Below are positions 23,592-34,739 of a stretch of DNA of 64,000 nucleotides, piece by piece. Below the pieces are notes generated by a model. It searched no databases. It saw only the letters and a program-made list of their open reading frames with translations, and was not told the DNA's origin. The stretch spans positions 76,374,629 to 76,438,628 of the forward strand of contig OW121741.1 of the NCBI GenBank assembly GCA_933228675.1, given 5' to 3'. The DNA comes from Stomorhina lunata (lineage: Eukaryota > Arthropoda > Insecta > Diptera > Rhiniidae). Positions within the stretch are counted from its first letter, which is position 1. Each line of letters opens with the position of its first letter. The translations under genes were made by a program, and so were the position numbers.

Positions 23592-24031
23592 TTTTATTAC
23601 AAAATGTTTAACAAAATTGTTTTAAAACAAATACGTACTTACATGAGTAAACAGAAAAAACTGTTAATAAGAAAAAAGAACTTATGTCAAATTTTGAAGG
23701 AAAAAACATTTTAACTTTCATTACTTGATTCTTTTAATATAATTTCGGCAGGTTATAGAATTTTAGGAAATCTGTCTGTCTGTCTCTATGTCTTCGGATC
23801 TGGATGAGGTTATAGATTATGTGTACAAAAAAACCTTTATTTTTTATGGTTATTTATATTATTTTCAAAATAGTTTTTCTAAATTTAAGACCAATAAAAA
23901 ACAACAATTTTTGTGTTATTAAAAATTTCGCATAAGTCAACTTAATAAGTTTTTGAAATTTTTCACAGAAATTTTATTTGTATATGCCCTACAGGTCTAA
24001 AAACATCGCATTGAAACCATGTGTCTTCCTA

Positions 24032-24082
24032 TATAATAATAATAATAATAATTACAACAGTAATAATAATAATAATAATATT

Positions 24083-24118
<36 letters not shown>
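24032..24118. repeat. (TAA)n microsatellite inside the hAT element
   Basis: A run of TAA/AAT triplets with one ATTACAACAG interruption and one TTATTAATAA break. Confidence 0.95.
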
Positions 24119-24119
<1 letters not shown>

Positions 24120-24484
24120 GATTTATTTCGTAGAGACTTATTTCATTATGCTCATAGGTACCATTCCAAAGATATTTTTTGAACTGCATGGTTTGTCTCA
24201 ATAACTTTATTTTTGTTTGCCTTTACAAAATGATTTGTTAAAAAATTTTCAAGCCTTTTTGTATTAGATTAAGAATTGAAATAATTTGAGTTAAATCTAA
24301 CTGATTTTAAATTCCCTAAGAATGAATTCTCAGGAAATTTAAAATAATGTTTGTTAATTCTTAAAAGTTAAGACTTATGACTTGATTCAGGTGAATGTAT
24401 TTTGGGAATGATGTGAACACTAAAATAAATTTGATTTTAAAATACGGAATTAGGAATTAAGCCTTTCGAACCTCTGGTCATACG

Positions 24485-25080
24485 TCATTCCATGTATTAC
24501 TTGCTGCTTCCAACTCCACATCAATTGATCTTCTTCACGTTCTAGCAGGAGCACCAAAACGACGGCCTCTTCCCTGTAAATTCAAAACGGAACGTTTGTA
24601 GAGCAATGTTGTTATTTGGCATTCGAAATGTGTGGTCTATCCCCCGCCATTTCCGCTGACATACCTCTATAGAAGCAGGGAATTAATTTGTCCGATATAA
24701 AAGGTTGGGCATACATCCGCGCTCTAGCAGGTGCACCAAAACGACGGTCCCTTCCCTGTGCATTCCAACGAGGCTTTTGTCGAGCAATGTTGGTATATAG
24801 CCTTCGATGTGTGTGACCTATCCGCAACAATTTCCATTGCCATCCCTGCGGGACATTAGGCATACGAGTACGTCATTCCATGAATAGTTTACTGCTTCCA
24901 ACTCCGCATCAATTGACCTTCTACACGTTCTAGCAGGAACACTAATACGAATGCATCTTTCCTGTGGAAATGCAACGAAGCGTTTGTTGGTATTTGGCAT
25001 TTGAAATGTGTGGCCTATCCACCGTCATTTCCGCTGACATACCTCCACAGAAGCAGGAATTTAGTTTGTTGCGTTCGATT
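24485..25080 (-). repeat. Array of LINE family D 3'-end fragments (right part)
   Basis: On the minus strand, broken frames give WKLLRIGHTHRR, NIARQKPRWNAQGRDRR, GAPARA and, in another unit, VPARTCRRSIDAELEAVNYS followed by WNDV. This resembles the conserved C-terminal block (GHTLRR-NIA-ALxWNPQGKRxRGRP-TWRR-E) of several insect LINE families. The phrase GTTTGTxGAGCAATGTT recurs about every 200 bp. It is the continuation of 19235-19899 and was split by the hAT insertion. Confidence 0.65.
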
Positions 25081-25364
25081 CAGCCATAATATATTGAGGA
25101 TTTTCCGTAAGCATATGTTTGCAAAGGTTTGCATATCAATGCGTATTCCCAAGTTTCACAACCTTAATACAGGATGAACTTGGCATTCGAGTTGTATATT
25201 GCTTGGACTGATATATTAATTCCATCCAAAATCAGTTGGATTGAAGCCAAAATTAATTCAAGGTTGAATCAGAAGTTCTGAAACTGAAGTGATAACTGAA
25301 ATTCTGTTTGGTACTCAAGCAGGCGAGATGTTAGGGTGCTAAAGTATAAAGGCTCGAGAAAGCT

Positions 25365-25940
25365 CAATACAAGCAGCGTCTTCGTACTAAAGTTCTTGCT
25401 GCTCCTCGTAGGATCAAAATCTTATGGTCATTTGGATAATGTCAAGCATTTACCGACCCGGTTGATAAGGCTAACCTTCTAGCTAAATTATTTGCAGGTA
25501 ATTCGTGCTTGCCGTGAACCTCCGTGGTATAGCAGGTTAGTCATCCGCCTAGCATACCAGAGGTCCGATTTCGTCGGTTCGATTCCTGGCCAGACCCACT
25601 TGAAAAAATAAATTAAAAAAAAAAGGGATTTACCTCATAACTCACCTAGCCACTGGTTATTGAGTTATAGGCTATATAAAACTTCTCAAACTAATGCATT
25701 TGCCGTTCGGAGCCGGGGGTCAAAAAGGGTTTTAGCAAATCTCAATAAAATCTAGTCTTCAGGGCCGAATGGTACTCCAGCGGTGGTCTTAACCTTTAAC
25801 TAACCTTTTCCAAAATTTCCTATGTGTTGGAAGGTTGCTAATGTAACGTCAATCCTCAAAAAGAGGGAGGCATACCTATGCATCTTAAGAAACACAACAT
25901 AAACTACTCATATAGTAAAACTAATCTACATTTGCCAACT
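25365..25940 (+). pseudogene. LINE family B fragment split by a SINE
   Basis: Before the SINE, the plus strand encodes pieces of RLRTKVLAAPR, FTDPVDKANLLAKLF and NSCLP. After the SINE it encodes FRAEWYSSGGL, FLCVGRLL and QKEGG, the start of an RT domain. The same protein order is seen on the minus strand at 28886-30080. Several frameshifts; dead copy. Confidence 0.7.
25514..25730 (+). mobile_element. tRNA-derived SINE, copy 2 (3'-truncated)
   Basis: CCGTGGTATAGCAGGTTAG (A box) and GGTTCGATTCCTGGCC (B box) are both present. Then come CCTCATAACTCACCTAGCCA and GCATTTGCCGTTCGGAGCCG, after which it stops short of the tail seen in the other copies. It is inserted in LINE-B sequence. Confidence 0.85.
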
Positions 25941-27446
25941 ATTTTGGATGTAATGCTTTGTCGACGTAGATACTTACCTAACCAGTTTTTGTACCGTTTC
26001 TTAAGCGTTGACGACAAGTGGATCCAGCCAATAAAGTCATAGTGACAGTTTTTCGGAATGTACAGAGTATAATCCATATTGACTACCTTTTTTTCTCACC
26101 TGAAAAGTGCAGTAAAGGGCAGCTAAACTATAATTTATATGTATTGCAACAACAACTACTATCACTAGTGATAGAAAAAATTAAATGGCGTCTTCCCTTC
26201 TTTAGTGATATTCTGGATATTTAATTGATTTTTTAAAGGAGTAGTAACAGTAAAGTAATAGCAAAATTTGGGCCGAGGAGTTGGGTGGGGAGTTTAAATC
26301 TCAATTTAGGATGTTAAATTGGAGGAGAGGACAAAATGTAATAAATTTATCCTAAAAACTGTGACCTATACTGTCATTGTTAGGATTCAAATGTGATGCA
26401 GTTGTTGCCTGGGTTTCCGGCACAGGTAATAACTGTATTCAATTCCTACTCACACCTCCTCGTGGTACATCCTGGAAACCTGAGCAACCTAGTTGAAGAT
26501 GCGGTAAACAGCCCGAGTGGGATTCTAGGTCAGGGCTAACGTGAGGAGATAATTGTAAGATAATTGTACTTGGTAAAGTTCAAAACTGTAGCGTATGTTC
26601 AACATGTAAGTTGCGGTTGCAAACAGGCATCTGTCTCGGATCGAGCGGCTCGCTTGACAAACTTGGCTCTTGTCTTTGGACTCATCATCCATCGACTTAG
26701 CACTTACGATGTTTTAAGCATGGAAAGAAACAACATTATAGAATATACTACTCCAAGGGGTAATCAAGCGAGAAATTCCCCACAGCAGCTGGCACAAGGA
26801 TTTTGGAGGTGCCTTGTCTATGCAAGAACATCCTGATGAATGAAATCAAGAGGCCCTATGCTCCACTGGGAGTCAAGGATAACAGAAGAAGACACTGTCA
26901 TTGTTGTAGTGTAGTAAGTTATAAAAATTCCATATGGATTTCTTATTCCTTAACACAAAACGTGCAAAATCGAATAGTTTTATTTACTTGACAGTTATTT
27001 TTCTGTTGGACTCAACATTTTCCATTGCTACAGGTGTCTCTGAAAAGTCAAACCTATTAAACAGGTGTCTTCCATTTCTGCTACACACTATCGCAACAAA
27101 AGTTTTAAACTCACGTTTAAAGTAATTTTCCACAGTTTTGTTGGCATAACATAGCCACTTTTAAACTACAAAGTAATAGCGTGTGGGGGGCATGCAGCTT
27201 TTTAGATTTACCTGGCAACCGAATCAAACGTGTTAAAAGAGTAGCATACGTTTATACGTATTTAAACTCTTTTTATTTTCATAAGTTGCCAGGACATCAG
27301 TCGTAGGTGTTTACTACCTACGCAGACACGGTCAATACAATAAATGTTCAAAATCAATGTCAAGTGCAAATTGGAAAATATTTCTAGGAAGAATAATACT
27401 TATAAGAAGTTTGAGTATAAACAAAATAAATAAAAATTAGTATTTC
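25941..27446. other. Mostly gene-free; short LINE-D end and a promoter-like site
   Basis: 26845-26900 reads RPYAPLGVKDNRRR on the plus strand and matches, inverted, the insert at 15340-15405, so it is probably a LINE-D 3' end. Near 27252-27266, TATACGTATTTAAAC lies 30-45 bp upstream of ATCAGTCG (about 27296-27303), which together look like TATA and initiator. Nothing else is recognisable. Confidence 0.35.
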
Positions 27447-27530
27447 ATGGAAATGTTTAAAGAAAAACTTTTAGTAATATTAAGTTTTTGTATTATCGTA
27501 TTGTTGCAAGCTACGAGGGTGTGTCAAAAA
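27447..27530 (+). CDS. Possible first exon of a small secreted protein (weak)
   Basis: The ATG opens MEMFKEKLLVILSFC followed by IIVLLQATRV: a charged start, a hydrophobic core and a small-residue region, like a signal peptide. A TATA/initiator-like pair lies about 150 bp upstream. The frame stays open to 27746, but from about 27595 the DNA is LINE-A sequence on the other strand, so the rest is not trustworthy. A GTGTGTC or similar donor after CTACGAGG could end an exon near 27520. I recognise no family; it may be chance. Confidence 0.2.
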
Positions 27531-27594
27531 GTCAGTGACTTTTTGAATTTCCAGTCTCTTAATTGTTTAACTAAAATTGCTCCTTTCAACTATC

Positions 27595-28885
27595 AGTTAG
27601 GTCAGCGTCACTTGGGTCCTAAAAACGGTCTTTTTGTGGTACCTGCAAGGGATAGACTGGAAGAAAAGAGCAAAGATAGTTATTCTAGGCTATCAGTGAG
27701 AGGCTTGTCAAGCCATCCTAAAGCCCTGATAAATGAGTCCATTTAATGAATGTCAATAATCGCTAGATCTGATAAATCATGCCGAAAAGGTGCCAAAAGA
27801 TAGAGAGCCCTTGAAATTGAAAGGTCAGTGGCAGAGAAGATGAGTTACTGTATCCTACTCTTCTGTATTATGACAACATCGACAGTAGTCATGATATTGA
27901 AGGTTAAGTCTTCTGGCATGCAGCCCAAAAGCGCAATGACCTGTTAGGGTTGAGATTAGGTTGCGGTGTCTGTGGCGAGGTAAAGTTACCAAGCATTTTG
28001 AACATTTAGGGTTGTAAGTGGGCCATGTTTGCCTGGATATGGAACAAGTGTTTCCAAGCTTCCAATGACCACTTGCTCTGCGCTGACGCGAAAAGAAATT
28101 GCCTAATTATTAATTTGCAGGCAGATAGCGGCAAGCCCGGGTACCCAGAAGAGTTAGATCTTGCAATGTCTCGCCATCTCGTTAAGAGATGCCTGACATT
28201 CGCGGGTAAGAACAGATATCGTGTGGACATTAGATAGGGGTTTTATGGCAGCCTGATTGCCGATACAGAAACGAATATTCCTGTCGAATATTCTAGAAGT
28301 GGAATGAAGATCCGTCAGTATATACCTTCAGACAGCCGTCATCTAGAGAGGGGGGGTCTCCAGAGATAGTCACAGTAAAGGATATGTCAAAGTTTGAGGT
28401 GGATATGCAGTAGTCTATGTGGTCAGGGATATAGTTGAATGTCCGGTTTGTGAGTGGGACCAGGTTCCAATAGTGCTGAGACGGACAGCCGAGTTAAGGG
28501 CAATTTGCATTGCAATTAGTTCGACTGGGAGCCAGTTTGGATGGAGTAGTTCTTAAACGAAAGAGCGGAAGATCTTAAAATTTTGTTTAAACAGTCCCTC
28601 TGGTTTGCCTTGGTGAGTGCAGGCCACCAAACCATCGCACCATACATTAGTATAGGCTTGACCAGCATGTCGAAGAGCCAGGCAGTGTTGATAGGATTTA
28701 GATTAGATTTAGAGTGCAATAGACGCTTTGGACACCCTAAATTGGGTGTTAAGGCTCCAGGACAGTTTTGAGTCCTGAATGACCCCCAGATATTTGGTAT
28801 GGTAAGTGAGCATAAGTTGAGTAGTTTGTATTTACGCGAGAAAAGAACAAGTTCCGTTTTAGTAGGATTGACTCCCAGGTCGTTA
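27595..28885 (-). pseudogene. LINE family A: end of reverse transcriptase plus RNase H region, broken
   Basis: Read on the minus strand, RT thumb pieces come first (GVNPTKTELVLFSRKYK near 28880-28800; WLFDMLVKPILMYGAMVWWP and ALTKANQRDCLNKILRSSAL at 28516-28719). They are followed by RNase H-like debris (RECQASLNEMAR as seen in sister copies; here CAATGTCTCGCCATCTCGTT near 28165-28195) and a 3' tail whose complement GCGTCACTTGGGTCC also occurs near 34780. RT followed by RNase H points to an I/LOA-like non-LTR clade. Many stops; dead. Sister fragments are at 33451-36290 and 46440-46640. Confidence 0.75.
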
Positions 28886-30080
28886 GAGACACTCCCTTAG
28901 AGCGTCCCCTATGAAATCCATACTGGCGGTCGCTTAGTAGGTTGTTAGATTCCAGATATTTAACAAGATGGTGGTTTACCATACTCTCCGAAGAACAAAT
29001 TGCTATTGGGTGGTAATTTTCAGGCTTTCTAGCCTCACCCTTTTTAGAGATTGGCGTAACATAAGCAACCTTAAAACACCGAGGAAATTTACTAGTATGG
29101 TAAGGTTAGCTAATGGACGCGAAAATTTCGAACAGCACTGCTTTAAGACCAGTGCTGGAATACCATCCGGCTCTGAAGATTTCTTTATGTTGAGATCCGC
29201 TAAAATTCTTTTTTAGCGAAAGAAGATATTCTTTAATAGTTACAGATACTTTTTCGAGCTTGGGCGGAGATTGAGTGCTTTCCGGCAAGCGGGAATTACA
29301 TGCAAATAATTCAGCTATATCAACCGAATCAGTGAATGTTTGACCATTGTTTAAAGGATAAGAAATTTCAGAACAAGCATTATTCTTAACTCGTTTAACG
29401 AACCACCAGAAACTCTTACTGTCCCGAGGAGCAGCAAAAGTTTTAGTACGAAGACCCTTTGGCACATGTACGCCTCTTGTTTATGTTGAGATCCACTAAA
29501 ACCCTTTTTACAGCACGGACGCGAAAGAATATCTTTGGCATACTTTTTCGAGCTCGAGCGGAGGTTGAGTGCTTTCCGGCAAGCGGGAATTACTTGCAAA
29601 TAATTCAGCTAAAAGGTTAGCTTTGTCAACATGATCAGCCAATGTTTGACCATTCTTTAAAAGAGAAGAAATTGTAGAACTAGCATTATTCTTAACTCGT
29701 TCAACGAATGATCAGAAACTCTTACTGTCCCGAGGAGCAGCAAGAGTTTTAGCGGGAAAGCCCTGCTCGTACAGAGCTTTTTCACGCCTTAATACTTTGG
29801 CACATGTACTCCTCGCATGTTTGCGTTGCAAATCAGTAACTGGATTTTGGATATTACTGAAAGCTTCCTCTCGAGATCTGACTGCTTGCTTGCGCGTCTG
29901 ATTAAATAATGTTATTACCTTTGGTTTAATCAAAATATTATTCACTGGAATAAACATTCTCATTCCCAGTTTTGGCCAAGAAAAAATGTTTTCCAGCTGA
30001 AAAGTGCAAGGGTGCACACAAGTAAAGTTCCCATGGCAAAAATCCATTGTGCTAAGAATTGGTCCCTCATCCGCCATACT
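28886..30080 (-). pseudogene. LINE family B: linker and N-terminal RT fragments, broken
   Basis: Minus-strand pieces from 30077 down: FNQTRKQAVRSREEAF, AKVLRREKALYEQGFPAKTL, AAPRDSKSFWWFVKRVKNNA, FTDSVDIAELFACNSRLP, KVSVTIKEYLLSLKK, and an RT finger HHLVKYLESNNLLSDRQYGF (28900-28980). Part of the segment (about 29480-29760) is a second, partly duplicated copy of AAPRDSKSF through STQ. It abuts LINE-A sequence at about 28885, so two unrelated wrecks are joined. Confidence 0.75.
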
Positions 30081-30322
30081 CTAGTCTCGAGTGAGTATTT
30101 TTTGTTCCAAAACTAGAAGAAATAGTTCAGCGGAAAGGGATTTTACTCTGGCATAAGGTAAAATTTGATATGTTGATGTCTAGTTTGTAGTCTAGTAACA
30201 AACTAAACTAACAAATCGCTCATGTTTAGTACGATGCTCTTGTTTTAATCCACATTAAGTAGTAAAGTTTTGATTTGAATACTTCAGGTTCTCACATAGT
30301 TTTTTAATCGTAATTATAATTT

Positions 30323-30339
30323 TTTATTTATTTTTTATT
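30323..30339 (-). terminator. Poly(A) signals of the trypsin gene
   Basis: Overlapping AATAAA hexamers on the minus strand, 41-57 bases beyond the stop codon, fit a short 3' UTR. Confidence 0.6.
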
Positions 30340-30379
30340 AAAACCATACGAAACAAATATTTCATAACACTTAACTTCC

Positions 30380-31272
30380 TTACACTCCACTATTCGTGCG
30401 TATCCAATCACGCACATACGTAACTCTCGAATAAACACCCGGATAATCAGGTCTGGCACAACCATAGCCCCACGATACAACACCCACCAAAACACCCGCC
30501 TCATTTACCAAAGGACCACCGGAATCTCCCTGGCAAGCATCCTTGCCACCCTCAATATAGCCAGCACAAATCATGCGTTCGGTAATGCCACCAAACTTCT
30601 TATATTTATCTGAACATTCCTCTTGATTAAATATGGGCACCTCGGCTTGACGCAACCATTCGCGTGATTCGGCAGAGGCTTGAGTATTACCCCAACCGGT
30701 AACGAAACAGGTGTCACCATCCATAAAATCATCTTTAAGATCGGGTAGTGTTACAGCCCTTTTCGTTTCATCAAATTCAATTTTCTTAGAAAGCTTTAGC
30801 AAGGAATAATCATAGTCAACATTGGAATAATTGAATTTCTTGTGTTGTACAATTTCGCTAACTTGTATGAGTTCACCGCCTTTGGCAGATTCGGAAGAAC
30901 CTACGCGCACTTTTAGGCGGGAAGGGATACGACCTCTGTAAAATAAATAAAAGAAAAATTTAATTTCCTGTAAAGCTTTTTGTCTAGGAGAAAAACTTAC
31001 TCGGTACAATGGGCTGCAGTTAAGACCCATTCGGGCGAGATAATCGAACCTCCACAAATATGACCCGAGGTTTGTAATGAAATTTGATGGGGTGCATCGG
31101 TTATATTGATTTTATAACCTCCAACAATGCGACCGTCTAAACGTGGTTGTCCCTCTCTAGTATCTGCCGATCTTTGTTCTCTTGATTTGGGAATAAGGCA
31201 GCCTCTTCCCTCTACTCCAATAAGATCTGTAGCCAGACAAATTAGCACGACAATTAAAGCGTATTTAAACAT
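30380..31272 (-). CDS. Secreted trypsin-like serine protease (S1 family), 275 aa
   Basis: A digestive or extracellular endopeptidase made as a zymogen. Exons: 31272-31001 and 30935-30380, with a 65-nt GT-AG intron after AAHCTE. The start [20 protein letters not shown] is a clear signal peptide. A propeptide of about 26 residues ends at R48, before IVGG (49-52), the activation site. The catalytic triad is H88 (TAAHC), D133 (DYSLLKL) and S229 (GDSGGP). D223, six residues before the serine, and glycines in SWGYGC predict cleavage after Lys/Arg. Potential N-glycosylation sites are NIT (56) and NYS (126). Length and cysteines are normal for a single-domain trypsin with no clip or CUB domain. No paralogue is adjacent, although fly trypsins are often clustered. 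Exact orthology cannot be set. Confidence 0.93.
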
Positions 31273-31315
31273 TTTCAGTAATTCACTTTATTCCGTTCAG
31301 TTATCGACCAGTTTA

Positions 31316-31348
31316 CTTGAGTTAATCCAATGGAAAACTGTTATAAAA
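31316..31348 (-). promoter_or_regulatory. TATA box and initiator of the trypsin gene
   Basis: On the minus strand, TTTTTATAA (TATA at 31348-31341) is followed 29 bases on by TCAAGT (31321-31316), an initiator-like site. The implied 5' UTR is about 45 nt. A strong TATA promoter suits a highly expressed digestive protease gene. Confidence 0.6.
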
Positions 31349-31773
31349 ATTCAAATTTTCATTAGCTTTTATACGCATTTGTTAAATGAAGATCTCAAGT
31401 TGTTAACAAACATTTTTCAATTACCAATAAAGCTTACCGAAATGACCGCCCATTGAGCCTTAAGTTCCTATAATTAAGTACTTCTTCTCTCTAAGTTGGC
31501 GGTGGCAGTTCTTATCAGTTCTTTTGCATTTTCTATTGACTTTAAACTCCAGCAATAAGAGTATGTAGGTCAACTGTATGCGCAGATATCCAGGTTTAAT
31601 GAATGAGTGAATAGGAACCGAACTAGAGACTAGACTAATTGTCATAATGCGCAGAATATAATCAAGTACTTGACTCAAATACCATGAATATTTGTAATTC
31701 TTAAAATGAGGGTAAGTTAAAGTTGATTACAATCTTTGTGTGATTTTAGTAGTAAAAATTATTTTTGAAATAT

Positions 31774-33051
31774 CCCAGTAAAACTTTTCATTACCAAATA
31801 ATGAGTTAAACAGTTAAACTATTGAACACGAACTACTTACTCATTCGCTGTTTAAGTCATTACATTAACATGGGGATGTCATTGGAGGCAAGTACTTACC
31901 AATTGCAGAAAAGTAATGACTTGGGTAAGCAATTTGAAAGCAACAACAACAACAGCAACAACTTTTTTGTTGTTGTTTTATTAAAAACATATATTTTTAA
32001 ACGAAATACAAAATTTTTTTATGATCCCATGGGGGCTCGAACCCAGACCCTCCGACTGCTAGGCAGAGACTCTTCCACTGAGCTACTTCATATGTTGAAA
32101 ACTTAGCAGCTTATAATTAATATAAACAATTTTTATTTTTAGATCCAAAATCATGTGAAAATAACTTTGTTTTTCCCTGCTTTTTTTTTGCTTTGTTGTA
32201 ATTTTTGGAAAAATATTTTTATACGATTTTTTGTAATTATTTTAAAACTTAAACAATTTAAATCTTCTTTTTTGTATAAGTTTTTAAATAAGATTGACTC
32301 TTACCTACTTAAATGTTACAACCTGTTAAGGTCAAAGTCCAAGCATATTTTAAAATTCCATGGATTTCGATCTTGTGCGAATATTCTCCAATTTTATTGC
32401 CAAGCTTTGAAAAATGTTCCTCTACTTGGTCTTTCTATCGAAGTTTCGGACATCCTCCTCTAACATTAGGTAGTGGGACATTTCAATTCTAATTTTATCC
32501 TCTTCATTGTATTTTTTTTCAAGAGAGGGTTACTAGCCCGTAATCCTAACCCATTGTTATCGATCTTATGGGACAACTCTCGGAACATGTTAACTCACAA
32601 TATTAATGGGTGTTAAACTAGCTCCCCGGGTGATACCATGAGGAGGTATGTGTCCACAGTTGAGATGAAGGATGACCCAGATAAGTTGGGCTTACCAAGT
32701 TAAAACCAATTGGAATCGTGTTTGGTATTCCACATCCCCTACATAATCAAAATTGACTCATGATGGTATTTTTTCATTAACGTGAGTTAGTTTTACAATT
32801 TTTTTTTTACAGAAGATAATATTTAAGTTCTTAAAATTCAAAAATCATTTAAAAACACTCTTTTAATAAAAAAACTAATAAAAAATTGTTGCCCTTGGTA
32901 GGATTTGAACCGGGGCCATTCAGTTTAAATTACCATCTTAATTACAAATAAGTGCTTCTGTAATAACTTATTATTTATTCGGATGGTATGTTGTAGTCGT
33001 TACAAGGTAACCAGTTATCAGAGTACTTGCCATTACCAAAGTTTTGCTGGG
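31774..33051 (-). mobile_element. TIR element with tRNA-like insert, copy 1 (about 1.28 kb)
   Basis: Ends CCCAGTAAAACTTTT and AAGTTTTGCTGGG are inverted repeats. Subterminal TTCATTACCAAATAATGAG and CATTACCAAAG also pair. The whole length aligns with 42811-41647 in the opposite orientation. It carries a tRNA-like block near the left end, a second B-box-like phrase (minus strand GGTTCAAATCCTACC at about 32902-32916) near the right end, and LINE family C 3' sequence in the middle (about 32290-32600). The TA target duplication seen in copy 2 is blurred here (TAT/ATG). No transposase. Confidence 0.85.
32024..32090 (-). other. tRNA-like segment within TIR element copy 1
   Basis: On the minus strand, GTAGCTCAGTGGAAGAG (A box and D-arm) is followed by GGGTTCGAGCCCCC (perfect B box and T-arm). 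The anticodon-like stem is CTCTG/CGGAG with a 9-base loop CCTAGCAGT, not the canonical 7, and the acceptor stem is poor. It is a tRNA-derived sequence, probably not a working tRNA. Confidence 0.7.
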
Positions 33052-33450
33052 ATGTTTGTATTTACATAAATTTAGAATTATAATTCGATTTTTTTTTTTT
33101 CAAATAGGGGCTTGTGAATTTTCAACTAATGGAAAATGGGAAGTACTTTTGCTTTATAATTGCCTATGCATTTCTTTTGTGATTATTTGTGCATTTTCCG
33201 GAATTATACAAAATTTGAATATTTTGAACAAACCTTGTTTTATAGCCTTCACGGATTTATTTTTCTATGCCCAGTTGTCTATATGTTTGCTGTAAATAAT
33301 TGATAAATGAGCCAAGCTATCCAATATGCAAGTTGATATGTTATAATAATACTTTGAAAATATTATTACTTGCGGGCCAGAACATATTACAGATTCATAA
33401 AATGTTAGACCATTGAAATTAGTCATGAAAATTTCTTAACACCCTGTCAC
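33052..33450. other. Gene-free stretch
   Basis: No domain in the frame at 33044-33295; no repeat recognised. Confidence 0.3.
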
Positions 33451-34735
33451 AACGTCTTGAAACAGCTCTTGACATACTTTACTGTTGGAGTGTCTAATGG
33501 CTTGGGGGTAATTCTCACTAAAAAGGAACTTGTACTTTTCTCGCAAAAAAACAAAATACCCACTTTTACTCTTCCAAAATTAATTAAGGTAGAACTTGTG
33601 CTCACTGACCGTGCCAATTATGTTGGAGTCGTTTTGGACTCAAAACTGTCCTGGAGCCTAAACACCCAATTCAAGGTGCCCAAAGCATCCATTGCATTCT
33701 ACTCATGTAGAGGGGCCATTGGCACAACCATAGGCACTAACACCGACATGGTTGTCAAGCCTATACTTAAGATCATCCGGTCTAATGTAGAGGGGCCATT
33801 GGCACAACCATAGGCACTAACACCGACATGGTTGTCAAGCCTATACTTAAGATCATCCGGTCTAATGATTACTGGTGCCTTAAGAACTACACCAACTAAG
33901 GCGCTCTTCGTCATGCTTAACTGGCTCCCAGTCAAACTAATGGCACAACAAATCGTCTTTAACTCGGCTGTCCGACTTAGCACTATCGGAACCTGGTAAC
34001 ATTCGCAAACTGGATACTCCACTATTGTGGATAAAGACATCAATATCCCTGACAACATTGACTGCTGCATATCCACCCCTCTCTTTGATAAATCCTTTAC
34101 TGTAACTATCTCAAAGATAGGCGGGGGAAGGGGGCTGCTTCATCCCACTATAAGGGGAGTAAGGTAGAACTTGTGCTCACTGACCATGCCAAATATCTTC
34201 GGTTCGTTTTGGATTCACTACTGTCCTGGAGCCTAAACACCCAACTCAGAGTGTCCAAAGCATCTATTGCACCCTACTCATATAGAGGGGCCATAGGCAA
34301 AACCTGGCACAACCATTGGCACAAACACCGTCTGGCTCTTCGACATGGTTGTCAAGCCTATACTAATGTATGGTGCGCCTCTCCAAGCAAACCAGCGGGA
34401 TTCTTTTACTAAAATTTTAAGATCGTCCGCTCTAATGATTACTGGTGCCTTAAAAACTACAGCATCTAAGGCGCTCTTTGTCATGCTTAACTGGCTCCCA
34501 GTCAAACTAATGCGACAACAAATCGCCCTTAACTCGGCTGTCCGACTTAGCACTTTTGGAAACTGGTCCCATTTGCAAACTGGACACTCCACTATTCTGG
34601 ATAAAATCATCAATATTCCTGACAACATTGACTACTGCATATGTTCCGCTTTTATTGCTAAATCCTTTTCTGTAACTATCTCTGGAGACCCCTCATCCCT
34701 AGACGAATAGAAGTCAAAGATAGGCGTGGGGGTCT
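33451..34735 (+). pseudogene. LINE family A: reverse transcriptase C-terminal pieces, partly duplicated
   Basis: Plus-strand pieces are KKELVLFSQKNKIPTFTLPK, LVLTDRANYVGVVLDSKLSW, SKASIAFYSCRGAIG, MVVKPILMYGA, ANQRDSFTKILRSSALMITG, MLNWLPVKLMRQQIALNSAV and NIPDNIDYCI. The block from VELVLTDxAKYLxxVLDS onwards occurs twice (about 33600-34130 and 34165-34700), showing a larger tandem duplication besides the 80-bp one. Frameshifts and stops throughout. Confidence 0.75.
33707..33866. repeat. 80-bp exact tandem duplication
   Basis: GTAGAGGGGCCATTGGCACA begins at 33707 and at 33787. The two 80-bp copies look identical, so the duplication is recent relative to the decayed LINE around it. Confidence 0.9.
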
Positions 34736-34739
34736 GCTT

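Larger units (their letters stand above)
20241..24476 (-). mobile_element. Complete hAT-superfamily DNA transposon (4236 bp)
   Basis: The left end CAGAGCTTCGAAAGACTTGA and the right end, reverse-complemented CAGAGGTTCGAAAGGCTTAA, form TIRs with few mismatches. The flanks are perfect 8-bp direct repeats, GTCATACG at 20233-20240 and at 24477-24484, as hAT integration produces. Removing the element restores a LINE-D unit (TTAGTCATACG joined to TCATTCCATG, compare 19369-19382). Subterminal AGGAATT/AATTCCT words repeat at both ends. It carries one transposase gene on the minus strand, a (TAA)n tract, and non-coding flanks of about 1.15 kb (20241-21393) and 0.9 kb (23592-24476). Confidence 0.95.
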
